Part shown: positions 42,958-54,396 of the stretch, piece by piece
How the letters are laid out: each line of letters opens with the position of its first letter
Position numbering within the stretch: position 1 is the first letter of the stretch
Assembly (NCBI GenBank): GCA_027475525.1
Contig: JAMWFC010000076.1
Span: forward strand, 108,999 to 172,998
DNA: 64,000 bases
Direction of reading: 5' to 3'
DNA from: Macrolepiota albuminosa
Lineage: Eukaryota > Basidiomycota > Agaricomycetes > Agaricales > Agaricaceae
Program-made: the position numbers and the translations under genes
The notes under the pieces: generated by a model
What the model was told of the DNA's origin: nothing
The model's database searches: none
The model's input: only the letters and a program-made list of their open reading frames with translations

Positions 42958-45679
42958 ATGGCGAGGTACGCGCGTAATACTTCGTATGTCTTTACGTTGG
43001 TATCTAATAGCATGCACAGCAGGACACCCTTCACTGATAATGAAGACACTCTTCTTGTTAAATACATTGCTAAATATAACCCTTCTGCAAAGGGGCGCTC
43101 AGGAAATGATTTGTATCGAACCTTGTGCAAGGATGTGTGTTCTGCATTCCTTTTCAAGCTGCTTCCTTTGCAGACGTCTTTTTGTATAGATTGACAATAA
43201 GTGGAAATGGAGTCGAACTCACACTTGGCAATCGTGGCGCGATCGCTATTACAAGAATAAAGAGGAATTTGACATGAAAATCAAGAAATACCAGATTACA
43301 CATGATCTTCTCCCTACTAACGAGAATATGGATGGTAAAAGCTTAGAAGAGAAATTAATATCACGATACAAACGAGAGAGGGAAGACGAAAGGGAAGAGA
43401 AACGCGCCAGGGTGAAGCACGATTCGGCAAGTTTGATGTTCAGGTACCTGTGTTGGATACGAGTTGATCAGGGTTCAGAAAGGAAGTCAGGTGCCAGCCT
43501 CAGCGACTCAAGATCCTGCTGTCATTAACCAAGGAAAAGGGAAAGCCGTCACAAGTTACACTGGTGAGTGCGTAATGAAGCTTGAATCTTTTCTCGTTCT
43601 ACTACCTTTTCTGAGCAGAAGTTGATCCAACACTGGAAGATCAAAATACACAAGGCAAGCTCAGTGCACCATCAATCGACGTTGTTACACAGGAAATGGC
43701 TGTAAGGTATGCTTTGGTTAGAATGTGGAAAGGCCACTCCTAATCATGCTGGCTAAAGTACAACGCCAACCTCCCCTCCACCGATGTATCCAGACATTAA
43801 GAAACCGTTGTCCCCAAATATCTTGCCAAATCCACACAACGTGAACCAGGAGACCTCTATGACTGAAAGGCAAAGAAAATCTCCAATCACATATCAGACA
43901 TCGCATCGCGTCATTCTAGCCGATTCTCAGCCTGTTGCCTCCACATCGAAGGCTCACACGATGTCAAATCATCGCCGCCGTAAACCTGTCAGGAAAGATG
44001 ACGTTTTCTTTGAGCCGTCGCCACCAGCCCCGTCTCCCCTCAGCCCTGGTAACATTACCCACTCAAAACACCGAAAACCAAAGCTTGTAGAAGGGCCTTT
44101 TGGGACTCGCTTTGCCAGCCGACGTAAGAGTGACGGCAGTGCGGATAACTCGTCCGAAGACGAGAAAGACGCTACAGCTTGGCCACCTTCACGAAAGAGG
44201 AGTAATTTTCAAGGCAAAGGCAAGGTTGTCGAAGCTACTAATACACTCGCTGGCACACTTTCTCTTGACGAAGGTGATGAGCCCGATGTTTTCCCTGCAT
44301 CTGGGCCAAGGACTGTTAATGAACACCATCCCAGGGAGGTGTCTCCGAGTTCTATGAATGCCCCCGATAAAGGCCAAGAGGAAGTGGATGATGTGTCCAC
44401 CTCTGTACAGAGGCATTGTGGTCGTCTTAAACACCCTTCACACCGTGAAGATTTCCAGGAGGTAAACGAAACTCCTGACCAACGCTGCTTGCAAGTCTCC
44501 TCTGGACCATTTTATGATACTTTAAATCCAGATTCAGCTTTAAAAGCAGAAGGTGGTGTCACGGTGCACGAGCCAAGAAAACTGCTTCCGCCCCGCCGTT
44601 CATGGACACCAAACAATCCATTTCAACCTACCGATGAAACTGTCATCAGACGACATTCCATGGGCAATCTACGTGAAGTTCAAAGATCAACTGTGCGCAG
44701 ACTTGATCTTCGTGCAGAAATGGTAAAACGTCGGTTTGCAGCGTCTTCTCCCTTCGCCCATAGCCGTGGACATTCAATAGCTAGTACGATGTCATACCAA
44801 CCCTCCCCTGTGTCCTCTCATGGTCGTGGCAAACCAGCCACGAGTTTTGACAACCTTCGTCGCAGACGTTCTTCCATTCCAGTTGCTGATGAGGACCGTG
44901 AACACATCGAGTTCCTTGGCCTGAATGTCGCTATTGAAGGAATTGCCCGAGAATCAGGCTTCCTATCGGAGCAGGTTTGGCGGATATATGATCACTACCG
45001 CAGTATAAGGCGTACTAAAGAATGGATTCGGCTTTACCGGAAGAACTCCGCGAGGCTTCAGGAACTCACACATGAGCAAATGATGAAGAATGGGTTGGGT
45101 GCATTAGCTTCTGCCGACGAACAGCGGACATCTTGGCCATCCTTCTTGGATCACAGTCAGAAATACGAAAGCACAGAGCATACCTTGAGCACTCCCGAGA
45201 CGCAGGAGAATTTGCTGAAGATAAAACGCTTGCCTACGGATTTTCAACGTTTTCCTTCTGAATACTCGCCTCCACACGAGACCCGTGCTGGCGAATATAA
45301 TCGACTTGTTGGACAGGGCAGAGTAGAAGAGGCAATGTTGAGGGAACGTCGACGTGCGAGTGGGAGCGGGGGTGTGTTTCCCAGGCTGAGGTGGGGAACT
45401 CCACATCAGAGCTCGCCGAGTAATGGTACTACTGAGACTATTGAGAGGGATGAGGAAGAAATTGAGGATGAGGACATTGTTCCGTTGCTTGATCGTTCTC
45501 GAAGTCAAGCAGTTTTGCAGGAGGAAGAAGAGAAGCTGTTTTTGACAGCTAGTGTGGGTATGACCGACAGATTGCGGGCAATCGAACAGAACATGGACCC
45601 GGACTACATGTTACGGTGGGTCGCTGCCCGACTTGGGGGGATGGCAGATGAGTTCAGATCATCTTCTGCTATAATGTAG
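42958..45679 (+). CDS. Rap1-type Myb-domain protein (probable telomere-associated)
   Basis: The first exons encode a Rap1 Myb domain: RTPFTDNEDTLLVKYIAKYN, GRSGNDLYRTLCKD, intron, NKWKWSRTHTWQSWRDRYYK. A basic segment EREDEREEKRARVK and two more introns follow, and then a 631-codon open frame. A possible 47-bp first intron (GTACGC..AATAG) would give the start MASMHSRTPFTDNED. The long middle is disordered and Ser/Pro-rich. The C-terminal third is helical (FLGLNVAIEGIARESGFLSE, VWRIYDHYRSIRRTKEWIRL, MLRWVAARLGGMADEF). Rap1 proteins bind telomeres or the shelterin-like complex in the nucleus. The Myb assignment is good; orthology to Rap1 is inferred. Confidence 0.8.
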
Positions 45680-45810
45680 TGACCTTAGCTTGAATCTATT
45701 CTGGGAAAAGTTAACCAGTCAGGCTGCATTGTGCCGATCACGGCATTTCCAATCTAGACAGGGTACTCCAACGAAACTGGCGCTGCCGTCCCGGCGACTG
45801 ACAACGCCTG

Positions 45811-46041
45811 TTGCTTGATCCGTCAACCCTGTCGTTTGCATGGTCGCTCTATCCCACTCCGACGAACGAGACCGAGCTTGGTCTTAAGGATAACAAGATC
45901 GTCGCAATAATGGGCAAGTCGGAGACACGAACGGGTGTGGAGGTCGCGCGGAAGTCGACGGAGAATGGTGAATGTAGAGAGGGCTGGTTCCCAAGGAAGT
46001 TTATTGAGGTGCTTACGGAGAAAGCCAGACTAAGAAGGTAG
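45811..46041 (+). pseudogene. PEX13-like SH3 domain fragment
   Basis: The open frame reads LDPSTLSFAWSLYPTP, ETELGLKDNKIVAIMGKSE, TRTGVEVARKS and REGWFPRKFIEVL. This follows the C-terminal SH3 domain of fungal peroxin PEX13 but lacks the WWKGR-type strand in the middle. No upstream PEX13 sequence (GYG-rich N-terminus, membrane segments) was found in the 130 bp before it, where the Rap1-like gene ends. Probably a truncated duplicate. A short expressed exon is the alternative. Confidence 0.5.
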
Positions 46042-46595
46042 ATTGATTGGTCGTGGAGGGTGCTGTATAACCTTGTCGATTATTATTCCTATCGTCACGT
46101 TCCTCATGACATACAAGTCGAGGTTTAATATCATACATATCCGCGGACACCAGAGACATCTATAACAACTTGAACCGGCTCTGATATCCTAATAGTCGAT
46201 TTGTTTTCCATTGTTGGATCAGACACTTCTTCCTCTCATCATGATATATAAGTTCATATGCCGCTCCCCTTCAACTCAGAACACGCCTTGAATCGCGATG
46301 TCACACTGATCGTCATAGCCTTCCAGGCGGACGGCTAATTACCAAGTGCTTCTTTCAACAAGATTGACAAGGACATTTCCAACCCGACGTTCATATATTA
46401 TCCTTAAATACAAAATCTTCGGGGAGGGTCGTCCCCGCGGCAATCTCAAACGAAATTTGAAAAAATTCCACAATCAGATATTCACCTATTCATGACACAT
46501 GGATAACATATAAAGAGTTTTACACAATATACAACAGATCATCCAGGACCTGTGGATGGTAAATCAAAAAAAAAACGTCCAAAAATTGCAAGAGA
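46042..46595. other. Intergenic
   Basis: No supported gene. A run of nine A at 46567-46575 and A/T-rich stretches. Confidence 0.45.
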
Positions 46596-49500
46596 TCAAG
46601 GGCGCCATGAAGGCTTGCTTCCATTTGCGCCAGCATTAGCGAGACCCGCGGTCTTCCTCCACTCTCCAACACTTTTCACTCTCTTCAACTCCCCCCGTTT
46701 CCGTTCCTCGACCCTATTCGCAATTGCATTCCTCTCCATGTCCTCGAAGCCCCTAACCAAATCCTTTACACTACTTGCACTGCTCCTCCTTGGTCTAATC
46801 ACCGCCTTGTCCTTCTCAGGCGGCGGACTTACGCGGTGCAGCTCTACCAGTCTCTGTGGTCTCTGCGGACGAGGTATCAACGACAATTTGGAAGGGACAG
46901 GTGCAGGGTTGAGGTGTACAAGTTCCTTGGGATGTGTGGGCTTGGGCATGGGTTCACGAGCCGGGGTGATAATAGGTCCTCGGCATTTCTCTAAAACAGA
47001 GGCAGGAGGAAGGGGAAGGCCTGGGCGGGAAGACATCGAATTTGGCTTAGGAGCCGGTTTCTTGGAGAGAGTGGGGAGGTAGGAGAAGAGAAAACCTTTG
47101 ACGCGAGATTTGAGCGTGCTGGATGGGGTCGGATTGACGACGGTGGTTTCGGTGGGCACGGGGGAAGGACAGGAAGCTGTTTCTGATCTAGCCTCAGTCT
47201 CTGTCGAGGTATTCGCGGCTGTTTCGACCTCCGTTTCTTCAGGGTCTCCATCGTTGCTGTTATCATATGACCTCCCCGTATTAGATGGATCAGGAAGTTG
47301 GCTGACAACCACCGCTTCTTCCAAAAGGTGCGAGTACCGTGGTGCCAACAATGACAACGGAAGTTTCCTCTTTGGTTTTTCCTGTTCGTGTTCCGGCGTT
47401 TCCTGAAGGTCACTGAACGGTGCTCCAGCTACGACAGGCAGTGGAAGTGACGGGCGGCGGCCAGGCGGAGCGGCACGGCGTCCAAGGGGAGTAAAGTCCG
47501 GCACTTCCATGGAGGAGAAGCGATGGGTGAACAGGCTGGCCGAGGGGTTGGTGAGACTGGGACGTGGGGTGTTAGGCGTCGTTGGTGGCGCTATGATTCC
47601 TTTTCGCTGCTTGTTCTGCAAGGCTTTGACTCTTTGCACAAGGTTCTCCCTGTTGACCTCGTTGAGATGGAAAAGAATAAAAAAACGCAAGAAAAAGAAC
47701 GCACATTTTCCAATCCTCACCCCACTTGTTAATGACATCTTCACCTCCCAACATATCCCCAAACCGTCTGGCTACGTGTTCGGGATTTACCTCGTCAACA
47801 GATGCAATTTGACCATCTCCAGGCCCCAGTGCAACGCGCTCGTCAGTAAAGCATGCATCAAGGAGCTTCCATTCTTCCTTTGTCCAGACCCTTTCTTTGG
47901 CTGTATGCTCAAACAGACTACGTGCGAGCCCGGGGGGGATACTTGATCTTGGTACAGGTGTAAACAGATGTGAAGAGTTTCCGAGCTTGGGAGGGGTTCC
48001 TGCGATTGTGGTCTCTGCCTCCTTGAGCAGCTCTGGTAGCGTCGTCACGGGACTTCCGGGAATATAAACCTTGTCTCCGATGACAGAGGCACCAAGTGTC
48101 CGACGCCCCATGCGATCACGAGGGTTGCGTGACTTGGTGATCCCACTGGCAGAGAGAGAATGTCGGCCCTTTTGTGTACGGAGGGCGAGCCTGGTGAAGC
48201 AGTCGTAGTCGTGCTGCAGACGACGTGAAGATGGATATTTTAGATAGTGAAAGGACATACTTGTTTGAGTATTGCAGCTGCTCGAGCTGCGGCGTGTGGA
48301 TCGGCACTTGAGATTTTGACTAGGCCGTATTCGAGCTCTTCTTCGTCGGAGCTTGAGTCTTCGTCTGCTTCGGTTTGAGAGGGATGAGGAGCAGGGGTGG
48401 CGGTTACGATGGGATCTTCGTCGTCTAGGGAGAGAGACATTTCGCGCACTTCACGTTCGTCAGCTTCATCGGCATCTTGTTGTGCGGCTGCGGTGGTTTC
48501 CCCGATAGAGATTTCAGCTTCCTTGCCGGCATATTTTTCTGCGAATTGTAAGGCCGCAGGGGATTCTTCGATAGATGTGTTGGCTTCTTTGCTGGTATAT
48601 GTTTGCAAGTCTTGTGCGGTTACAAGGGTTTCCTCTGTAGATATTTCAGCGCAGTGTTCCATGTGGTACATGGCTGCAGGTTCCTCTGTAGATATTTCAG
48701 CGTAGTGTTTCATATGGTATACGGCTTCGATAGATATTTCAGTGTCATGTTCTACGATTGCAGATTCCTCGATAGATATATCAGTTTCATGTTCCAGGGC
48801 TGCAGGTTCCTCGATAGATATTTCAGCTTCATGTTCTACGACTGCAGATTCCTCGATAGACATTTGAGCTTCATGTTCCAGGACTGCAGGTTCCTCGATA
48901 GATATTTCAGCTTCATGTTGCGCGACTGCAGGTTCCTCAATAGATATATCAGCTTCATGTTCCAGGTCTGTAGATTCCTCGATAGATGTGTCCGCTTCGT
49001 CATATACGATTGGAGATTCCTGCGTTTCATGTTCCATGTCGTAAACAACTCCAGGTTCCTCGATAGATTTTTCAGGTCGCTCAATAGATGCGTCCGCTTC
49101 AACAGGGATGGATTCCGTGGCATCAGCTTCTTCAAAGGAAGCATCAAAATCAAATGGTCCGCAGTGGGTGGGTACAGGATCAGCAGGAAGAGCCTCTCTG
49201 ACCTGACATTCCTCCTCTTCCTTCAAGAGGTCAAGCCGTTCAACTCTGCGGAAAGGAAAGGGGGTGATGGGACGGCCCCACTCTTCCTGGCGTTCACGGG
49301 TGGCGCTGCTGGGAGGATCAAGCTTTGTGCGGATGCTAAAGGAGCGGAAGGAGCCGGTATACTCGCCCTGGGCGAGGTGGCCATCGTCGTCGTCGTCGTC
49401 GGACCAGACGCACACGCTGGGATCAGTAACGTCAAAGAGGGTGTCTGCGGTGACTGGAGCGCTTTTTGTGCGGGGACGAATTGGAGAGGACGAATCGACA

Positions 49501-49967
49501 GAGAGAAGGATCGGGTCGTCGGTCGGACTGCCCGGCGACGCTGGCGCAGACAGGTCAATCTGGGGCGGTTCGATTTTGATGAACAGCTCGGCCGTCGATG
49601 CGCGTTTGCGGTTCGTCGTCTTGCGCTTGGACGACTTGGAGATCGTCGGAGTCTTGATTACCACGCGCGGCGGTGTGAACACATCGGTGGGCGGTTCGTA
49701 GGCGGGGATTGGCGTGGTTCGTCGGGTGCGCGTCGGCAGATAGTCTGCGTGTGGGTTGTGTGTCTGGCGGGTGGGCGAGTCGACAACGGACGGGCGCCTG
49801 GTTTGTTTGCGTGGCTTGGGGTTCGGGGTGGTCTGCTGTGGCTGGGGCGTGGCTCGTTTGCGTTTGGATACGGAGGACGTGCGGGCGATCTGGAGCGTTT
49901 CCTCGGGCGGCGGGCTAATCAAACCAATTGCGTCCTGCATTCTCTCGATCGACACCGACCGCGCCAT
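46596..49967 (-). CDS. Large disordered protein with acidic SIEE repeats
   Basis: Three exons. Exon 1 (ATG at 49967, MARSVSIERMQDAIGLISPP) is basic and Ser/Thr/Pro-rich with NLS-like KRKRATP and SSKRKTTNRKR. It then carries about twelve acidic repeats of the type EHEAEISIEEPAV (about 48650-49100) and ends in a helix DPHAAARAAAILKQ. A 47-bp intron leads to HDYDCFTRLALRTQK, then KVYIPGSPVTTLPELLKEAE and VWTKEEWKLLDACFTDERV. A second intron (donor GTGCGTTC) joins DWKM to ENLVQRVKALQNKQR. Exon 3 is Pro/Ser-rich with a coiled C-terminus. The helical parts look conserved in basidiomycetes; no function is known to me. Nuclear location is suggested by the basic motifs. Confidence 0.75.
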
Positions 49968-50014
49968 CGTCGTTCTTGTTCAAACTAATCACCTGACCGT
50001 TTTTCAATCATCTA

Positions 50015-50590
50015 TTATATAATATCCTCCCCACAAACTACTTTCCCACCAGCTGCCAATCCATCAATCAAAACTGCCAGTCGCGATGTCCCCAGCGTCG
50101 GCTCCTGCACACTGTCAGCATTCTAATACTAATCCAACACCAGTCCACGCACTTTGCGGATCTCCTCCAGGTCGTCCTTGAACCCATCTGCCACCGACGC
50201 CATCCAAAACTTGCGAAACTTGGCCTTCATCAGCTCCTCCTCCGTTGCGCTTGCATTCTGCAAAAACGATGGTATTTCTGCTGAAGGAGGCGAAGGGGAC
50301 CGTGACACATGCCGCTGAACGGGTCGTGGTTCTGCATCACGTTCAGCTTCCGATTCAGACGACGATGACGACTCCGAGGTTTCATCCTCCTCAGATGGGG
50401 GCATGGGTGCTGCTGCTACCTGCACTTTTTTTTGTTGGGTATTTTCATCAGAGTCAGATCAGAAGAGGACGACGACGACGACGATGACGATGACAGCGAT
50501 ACTGCTCTTCTTTTCGTTTCCTTACTCGTTTTCGCGGCGCTGGTCTTGCAGCTGCTGGTCCCATATGTAATGTGCAAAGGAAACGATCAT
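50015..50590 (-). CDS. RSA3: Ribosome assembly protein RSA3
   Basis: It helps late nucleolar assembly of the 60S subunit. The Rsa3 signature is split by an intron: FRKFWMASVADGFKDDLEEI RK, GTGCGTGG..GTGTGCAG, then EPTLGTSRLAVLIDGLAAGG and a TAA at 50015. Upstream is the usual acidic Ser-rich N-terminus (SESSSSSESEAE; SLSSSSSSSSSD). Between the two Ser stretches a run of eight A (50426-50433 as T) puts the parts in different frames; one more A would join them. The exact start is not resolved (candidate ATG codons at about 50570-50590), so the left part of the model is tentative. Confidence 0.8.
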
Positions 50591-51186
50591 GTAAATTTCG
50601 TGTGGGAACGTCAAAACCCGGCCTAGGGTTAAGGTCAGGATTGTGGAGGCGCTCCGCTGCCCTTTTGGCATAAGCCTGATCGTCTTCCCCGTTAGCAGCT
50701 TACTTAGTGTTCAAACAATACTTTCAGGCACTTTGTTAGTTTACTCTGAGACATGTTCCCGGATTTTAACGTTGAGAATGAATTTTTGTCTTGAAAGTAT
50801 TGAAGTTTGTCGGTTGAGTCCCTTGTCTTGATGATGACGCTTTCAGTTCGGCTTTTTGTTCAGGCCTGCTTTCGCGTCGCAATGATGCGAAATCTTATAC
50901 ATAATGGAGAAGCTCAACATACAGTGCCCCATGAGTCGGTACACATTTGACATTGCTCTCGTTTCAATTGTTCGAACCGGCGTTAGGGCCAGGAAATATA
51001 ATCAGTTTCGGCCACATAAATCTTTAACACTTCTAATACGTGATAGGACCGAACCGGCGTTAGGGCCAGGAAATATAATCAGTTTCGGCCACATAAATCT
51101 TTAACACTTCTAATACGTGATAGGACTCCAAACAAGAAAAACATATCCATCCACCACACACGGAGAAATGATTTAATCGACGGGGT
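50591..51186. other. Intergenic
   Basis: No gene supported. Contains the 77-bp duplication 50973-51126. Moderately A/T-rich. Confidence 0.45.
50973..51126. repeat. 77-bp tandem duplication (intergenic)
   Basis: Copies 50973-51049 and 51050-51126. Confidence 0.98.
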
Positions 51187-51643
51187 TCAAACACTAGTCG
51201 CGCCATAATGGGGCTGAGGGGGCTGTTGTGGGTAACCGACGAAATCCCTGGGAGGGGCTGATACTGTCCATTCCCAACATCTGCGGAGCATAAGGACGCG
51301 ATGAGAGATCACCAGAGACCATGTCACTCACATAAGAAGCCTCCACTGCCATATTGCTCCTCTGCTTGAATCTTCTTATAGATAAGCCAGAACGAATGAA
51401 TAGATCCAGGAATGTAACCGAGGCTATCAAAACAATTTTCTATGATGCTCGATAAACCTACTCGTAAAAAAAGGGCGCACATAGTCAGACATATGTTGAT
51501 AAGGAGGTCACAGCTACATCCAGTCACGATTGCAGCTGCAGCCGGCGGAAAGACAATCGCAATCTAAAAGTACAGTGAGTATATCTTCATACATACATCA
51601 ATGGAAATACCAGAATGAGTATAACGTCTGAGGTCCTGACCAT
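51187..51643 (-). CDS. PMP3: Plasma membrane proteolipid 3 (PMP3/UPF0057)
   Basis: A small two-helix membrane protein affecting membrane potential and salt tolerance. Four exons: MVRTSDVILIL; then IAIVFPPAAAAIVTGCSCDL LINICLT; then LGYIPGSIHSFWLIYKKIQA EEQYGSGGF; then a Gln/Pro tail (GNGQYQP.., GYPQQPPQPHYGATSV). Helix 1 carries the family signature FPP..VTGCSCDLLIN, helix 2 LGYIPG..H.FWLIYK. Introns have normal borders (GTATTTCC..TTTTAG; GTGCGCCC..GATAG; GTGAGTG..CCGCAG). In the last exon the tail frame needs one more C in CCCC (about 51254). Conserved core intact. Confidence 0.92.
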
Positions 51644-52512
51644 GGTGGCAAACAAGAGAGGGATAGGTAGCAGCTGTGATCAATGTTACATCATCAACAT
51701 TCTTCCGCAATAAGTGGTGACGCACATGGTATCTGTGACAATGGTTCATGAGTTAGGTAAACAAGCCTTTAGAATATATTTTACATACTAAAGTTTTATT
51801 TTGTAAAGTAGGTTCTCCATCTGTTTTCTTGTTCTAACTTGGTTGGCCATCTCATAATATACAATTTGAGCAAGAGCTGTCTGTTGGACAAGACTGAGTC
51901 AGAAGAGTTTTGAGGGGATCTGATGTAGGTACGTTTCCATAATTTACACATTGATGGGGGGGAGGGGGTATGTAATGAGCACTGCGAATATTGTTTACAT
52001 ATTACATACATGATTTAAATTTACACATTGATGGGGGGGAGGGGGTATGTAATGAGCACTGCGAATATTGTTTACATATTACATACATGATTTACTCTTT
52101 TTCGTACTTGTATGGTATGGTCAAGTCCATTTGTATTGTCTGAACTGCTTAAAACAGTAACTCTGTCACAACATTGGTACCTACCAAATGAAAAGCATGA
52201 CAAAAGACGACAGTAAATTAGATGTACAACAAAAGTGACAGAAGCATAAGATACTGTTGGCACTGCAAGATACTGGGCATGAAGTTAGAACATGCAGTTC
52301 AGCAATAGGTTTTACAAGGAACAGTAAGGATTGCACTTGAAACAGCAGTTTAATGAATTCCATGGAGAATGTTCAAGCTCAAACCTGGTCTTCATGACAG
52401 CACAGAGTAGGTACACATTACACGCAAGCAATCCTCCCATGGAGAATGTTCAAGCTCAAACCTGGTCTTCATGACAGCACAGAGTAGGTACACATTACAC
52501 GCAAGCAATCCT
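51644..52512. other. Intergenic
   Basis: A/T-rich, no supported gene. Two 77-bp duplications lie here (51941 and 52360) and a G8 run. It probably contains the PMP3 promoter and the 3' UTR of the next gene. Confidence 0.45.
51941..52094. repeat. 77-bp tandem duplication (intergenic)
   Basis: Copies 51941-52017 and 52018-52094; includes a G-rich run. Confidence 0.98.
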
Positions 52513-52513
52513 C
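52360..52513. repeat. 77-bp tandem duplication (downstream of DUF4048-like gene)
   Basis: Copies 52360-52436 and 52437-52513, ending at the stop codon of the minus-strand gene. Confidence 0.98.
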
Positions 52514-54306
52514 TACCAATTCCATTCATCCCCACCCTTAGCTGCCGGCCTTGTTTTCTCATCAACAAGATCAATCAGCGTCGGAGAGGCGGACCCAAGT
52601 GACTGCCAGATTGGATCTGTAGTTGATGCTTTGGGGGTAAACGTCATCCTTGGGGAGTTGTTGTTGAAAGAGGCCACAGCACTTCTGTTGAATGAAAGAA
52701 GATTAGACTCAGCGCTGGATGGGTCAAAATACGACGAGGGTGGTGAGGACTGTGTCGTCACCGACGTGGAAGGAGAGGAAAGCACAGATTTGATAGATTG
52801 TGATACATCGGAAAGCAGAACTGAGGCCCGTTTCTGGTTCTTTGAGAACCTGGGGTAACATGAGTAACAAAGAGAACGTAAGGGAAGAAGGGACACCAAC
52901 GTTGAAGTACGCTGCAATTCTTCCCATTTCTTCCCTACGCTCTCAACCAAGGACGGAACGGGTGAGGTTGGCCCCACCGTCAGTGCAGCAAGGCCTGGAA
53001 TCGATGATACCGGCGGAAAGCTTGTTCCATGTACCGTTGCTCTCTTCGCCCTCTTTGCCTCCTTCCTTGCTGCCTCTATTTCCTCCAAGTCGATCCAGCC
53101 TGGCTTGATGAGTCGACGGACCTTCGCATGGAACGAGGGCACGAATGCACGTCTCGCGATTTCGGCGGATTAACTTTGGACTTCTTAAAGAGGCACCTCA
53201 AATTCTTGTTGCGAGCCACTTTGCCTTTCTGCTGCCGCTGCTGGCGTTGGCGCTCAAAGGCGGGGTTGGGACTCATGGTAGGCGTCGCGCCTGTATCATA
53301 CCTTTCTGCTGCCGCTGCTGGCGTTGGCGCTCAAAGGCGGGGTTGGGACTCATGGTAGGCGTCGCGCCTGTATCATAGACCATGAGGATTTGTGCTGGCT
53401 CACAGTCACCAGCTTTCTCAGTTGTAGCTCCTTCAGCAAGGGATGGTGTAGGGAACTGAGAGGAGTTTTTCGCATAGGTGGCGGATGACTGAGGGTAGGA
53501 GTGTGGCAAAGGGCGGGGTACAGATGAAAGGGAGGGCGAGTGAGGTTTCTGTTCTCCAATGGCCAGACCAGCCGCTATTAACCTGCCAACGCCTTGCATA
53601 CCCTCCACAATGCCTTCAAATACTGCACCGTTTCCTTGAGAAGGAGAAACGGAAGCCGGAGGATTGTTCAGAAATCCTCGGTTGACAATGCGCTCCCATT
53701 TTTGCTTGACTTGGAAATATGGATGAGCTAGAGACAAGGCAGGTTTATAGATAGACATACGCTGGGTAATTTCGGTCTCAAGGTTGGTTAGCTGCGAACG
53801 AAGCTCGAGGCATTTCGATTCCTTCTGGGCAATCAAGTGCAAGAGGTCCGAATGCCTGGGGTTAAATTCAGGACTATAATGTCAGGGTGTAGACGGAAAA
53901 CAGACTGTTCAACCAATGTCAATGGCGGTCTTTCGTGTTCTCCATGTTCCTTCATATGGCACTTGAAGTCATAGCAGAGTTGTTCGAATTGGGCTCGGGA
54001 CTACTGACAACGCAGGAGGCGACTCAATGACGTGATTACTGAAACGGTATGAGATTGAAGAGTGACGGCGGACATTTGGCTTGGAAAATGGGCTTGAAGT
54101 GTTGGAGCTGAGAGGCGGGGAAACGAGCGTTGGAGAGGAAGGAACGTTGCCGTCGAGGAGATGAAGGGGCTTGAAGTGTTGGAGCTGAGAGGCGGGGAAA
54201 CGAGCGTTGGAGAGGAAGGAACGTTGCCGTCGAGGAGATGAAGGGGACGGGGACCCATTGTTACATTTAAGGAGAGGCGTTTGGACGTCGTCGACTGAGA
54301 CGGCAT
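52513..54306 (-). CDS. DUF4048-like Ser-rich coiled-coil protein
   Basis: Start MPSQSTTSKRLSLNVTMGP, a Ser/Pro-rich N-terminus with RRHSSISYRF. A helix follows (HLIAQKESKCLELRSQLTNL, ETEITQRM), then KWERIVNRGFLNNPP and GIVEGMQGVGRLIAAGLAIG. The C-terminal part has AKVRRLIKPGWIDLEEIEAA and GKKWEEL before an intron, then FSKNQKRASVLLSDVSQSIK. It ends ..KGGDEWNW. The last motifs resemble fungal DUF4048 proteins, whose function is unknown. 77-bp duplications at 53224 and 54090 interrupt it. Family call from memory of the motif, moderate certainty. Confidence 0.6.
53224..53377. repeat. 77-bp tandem duplication (DUF4048-like gene, 1)
   Basis: Copies 53224-53300 and 53301-53377. It doubles the coding text NPAFERQRQQRQQKG. 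Confidence 0.98.
54090..54243. repeat. 77-bp tandem duplication (DUF4048-like gene, 2)
   Basis: Copies 54090-54166 and 54167-54243. It doubles the segment LLDGNVPSSPTLVSPPLSSN. Confidence 0.98.
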
Positions 54307-54396
54307 CGTTGGTTACAAATGAACGTGTTCGGCTAACGAGATAGGGGCACAATCTTATACATTCAAATGTCTGATTTCAACGACGTAATCAAAACT

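Noticed and set aside
48603..49988. A 461-codon plus-strand ORF rich in RYFSFMFHDCRFLDR repeats
   Set aside because: It is the exact antisense of the SIEE repeat exon. The repeats keep the opposite frame open, and there is no start context, intron or domain of its own.
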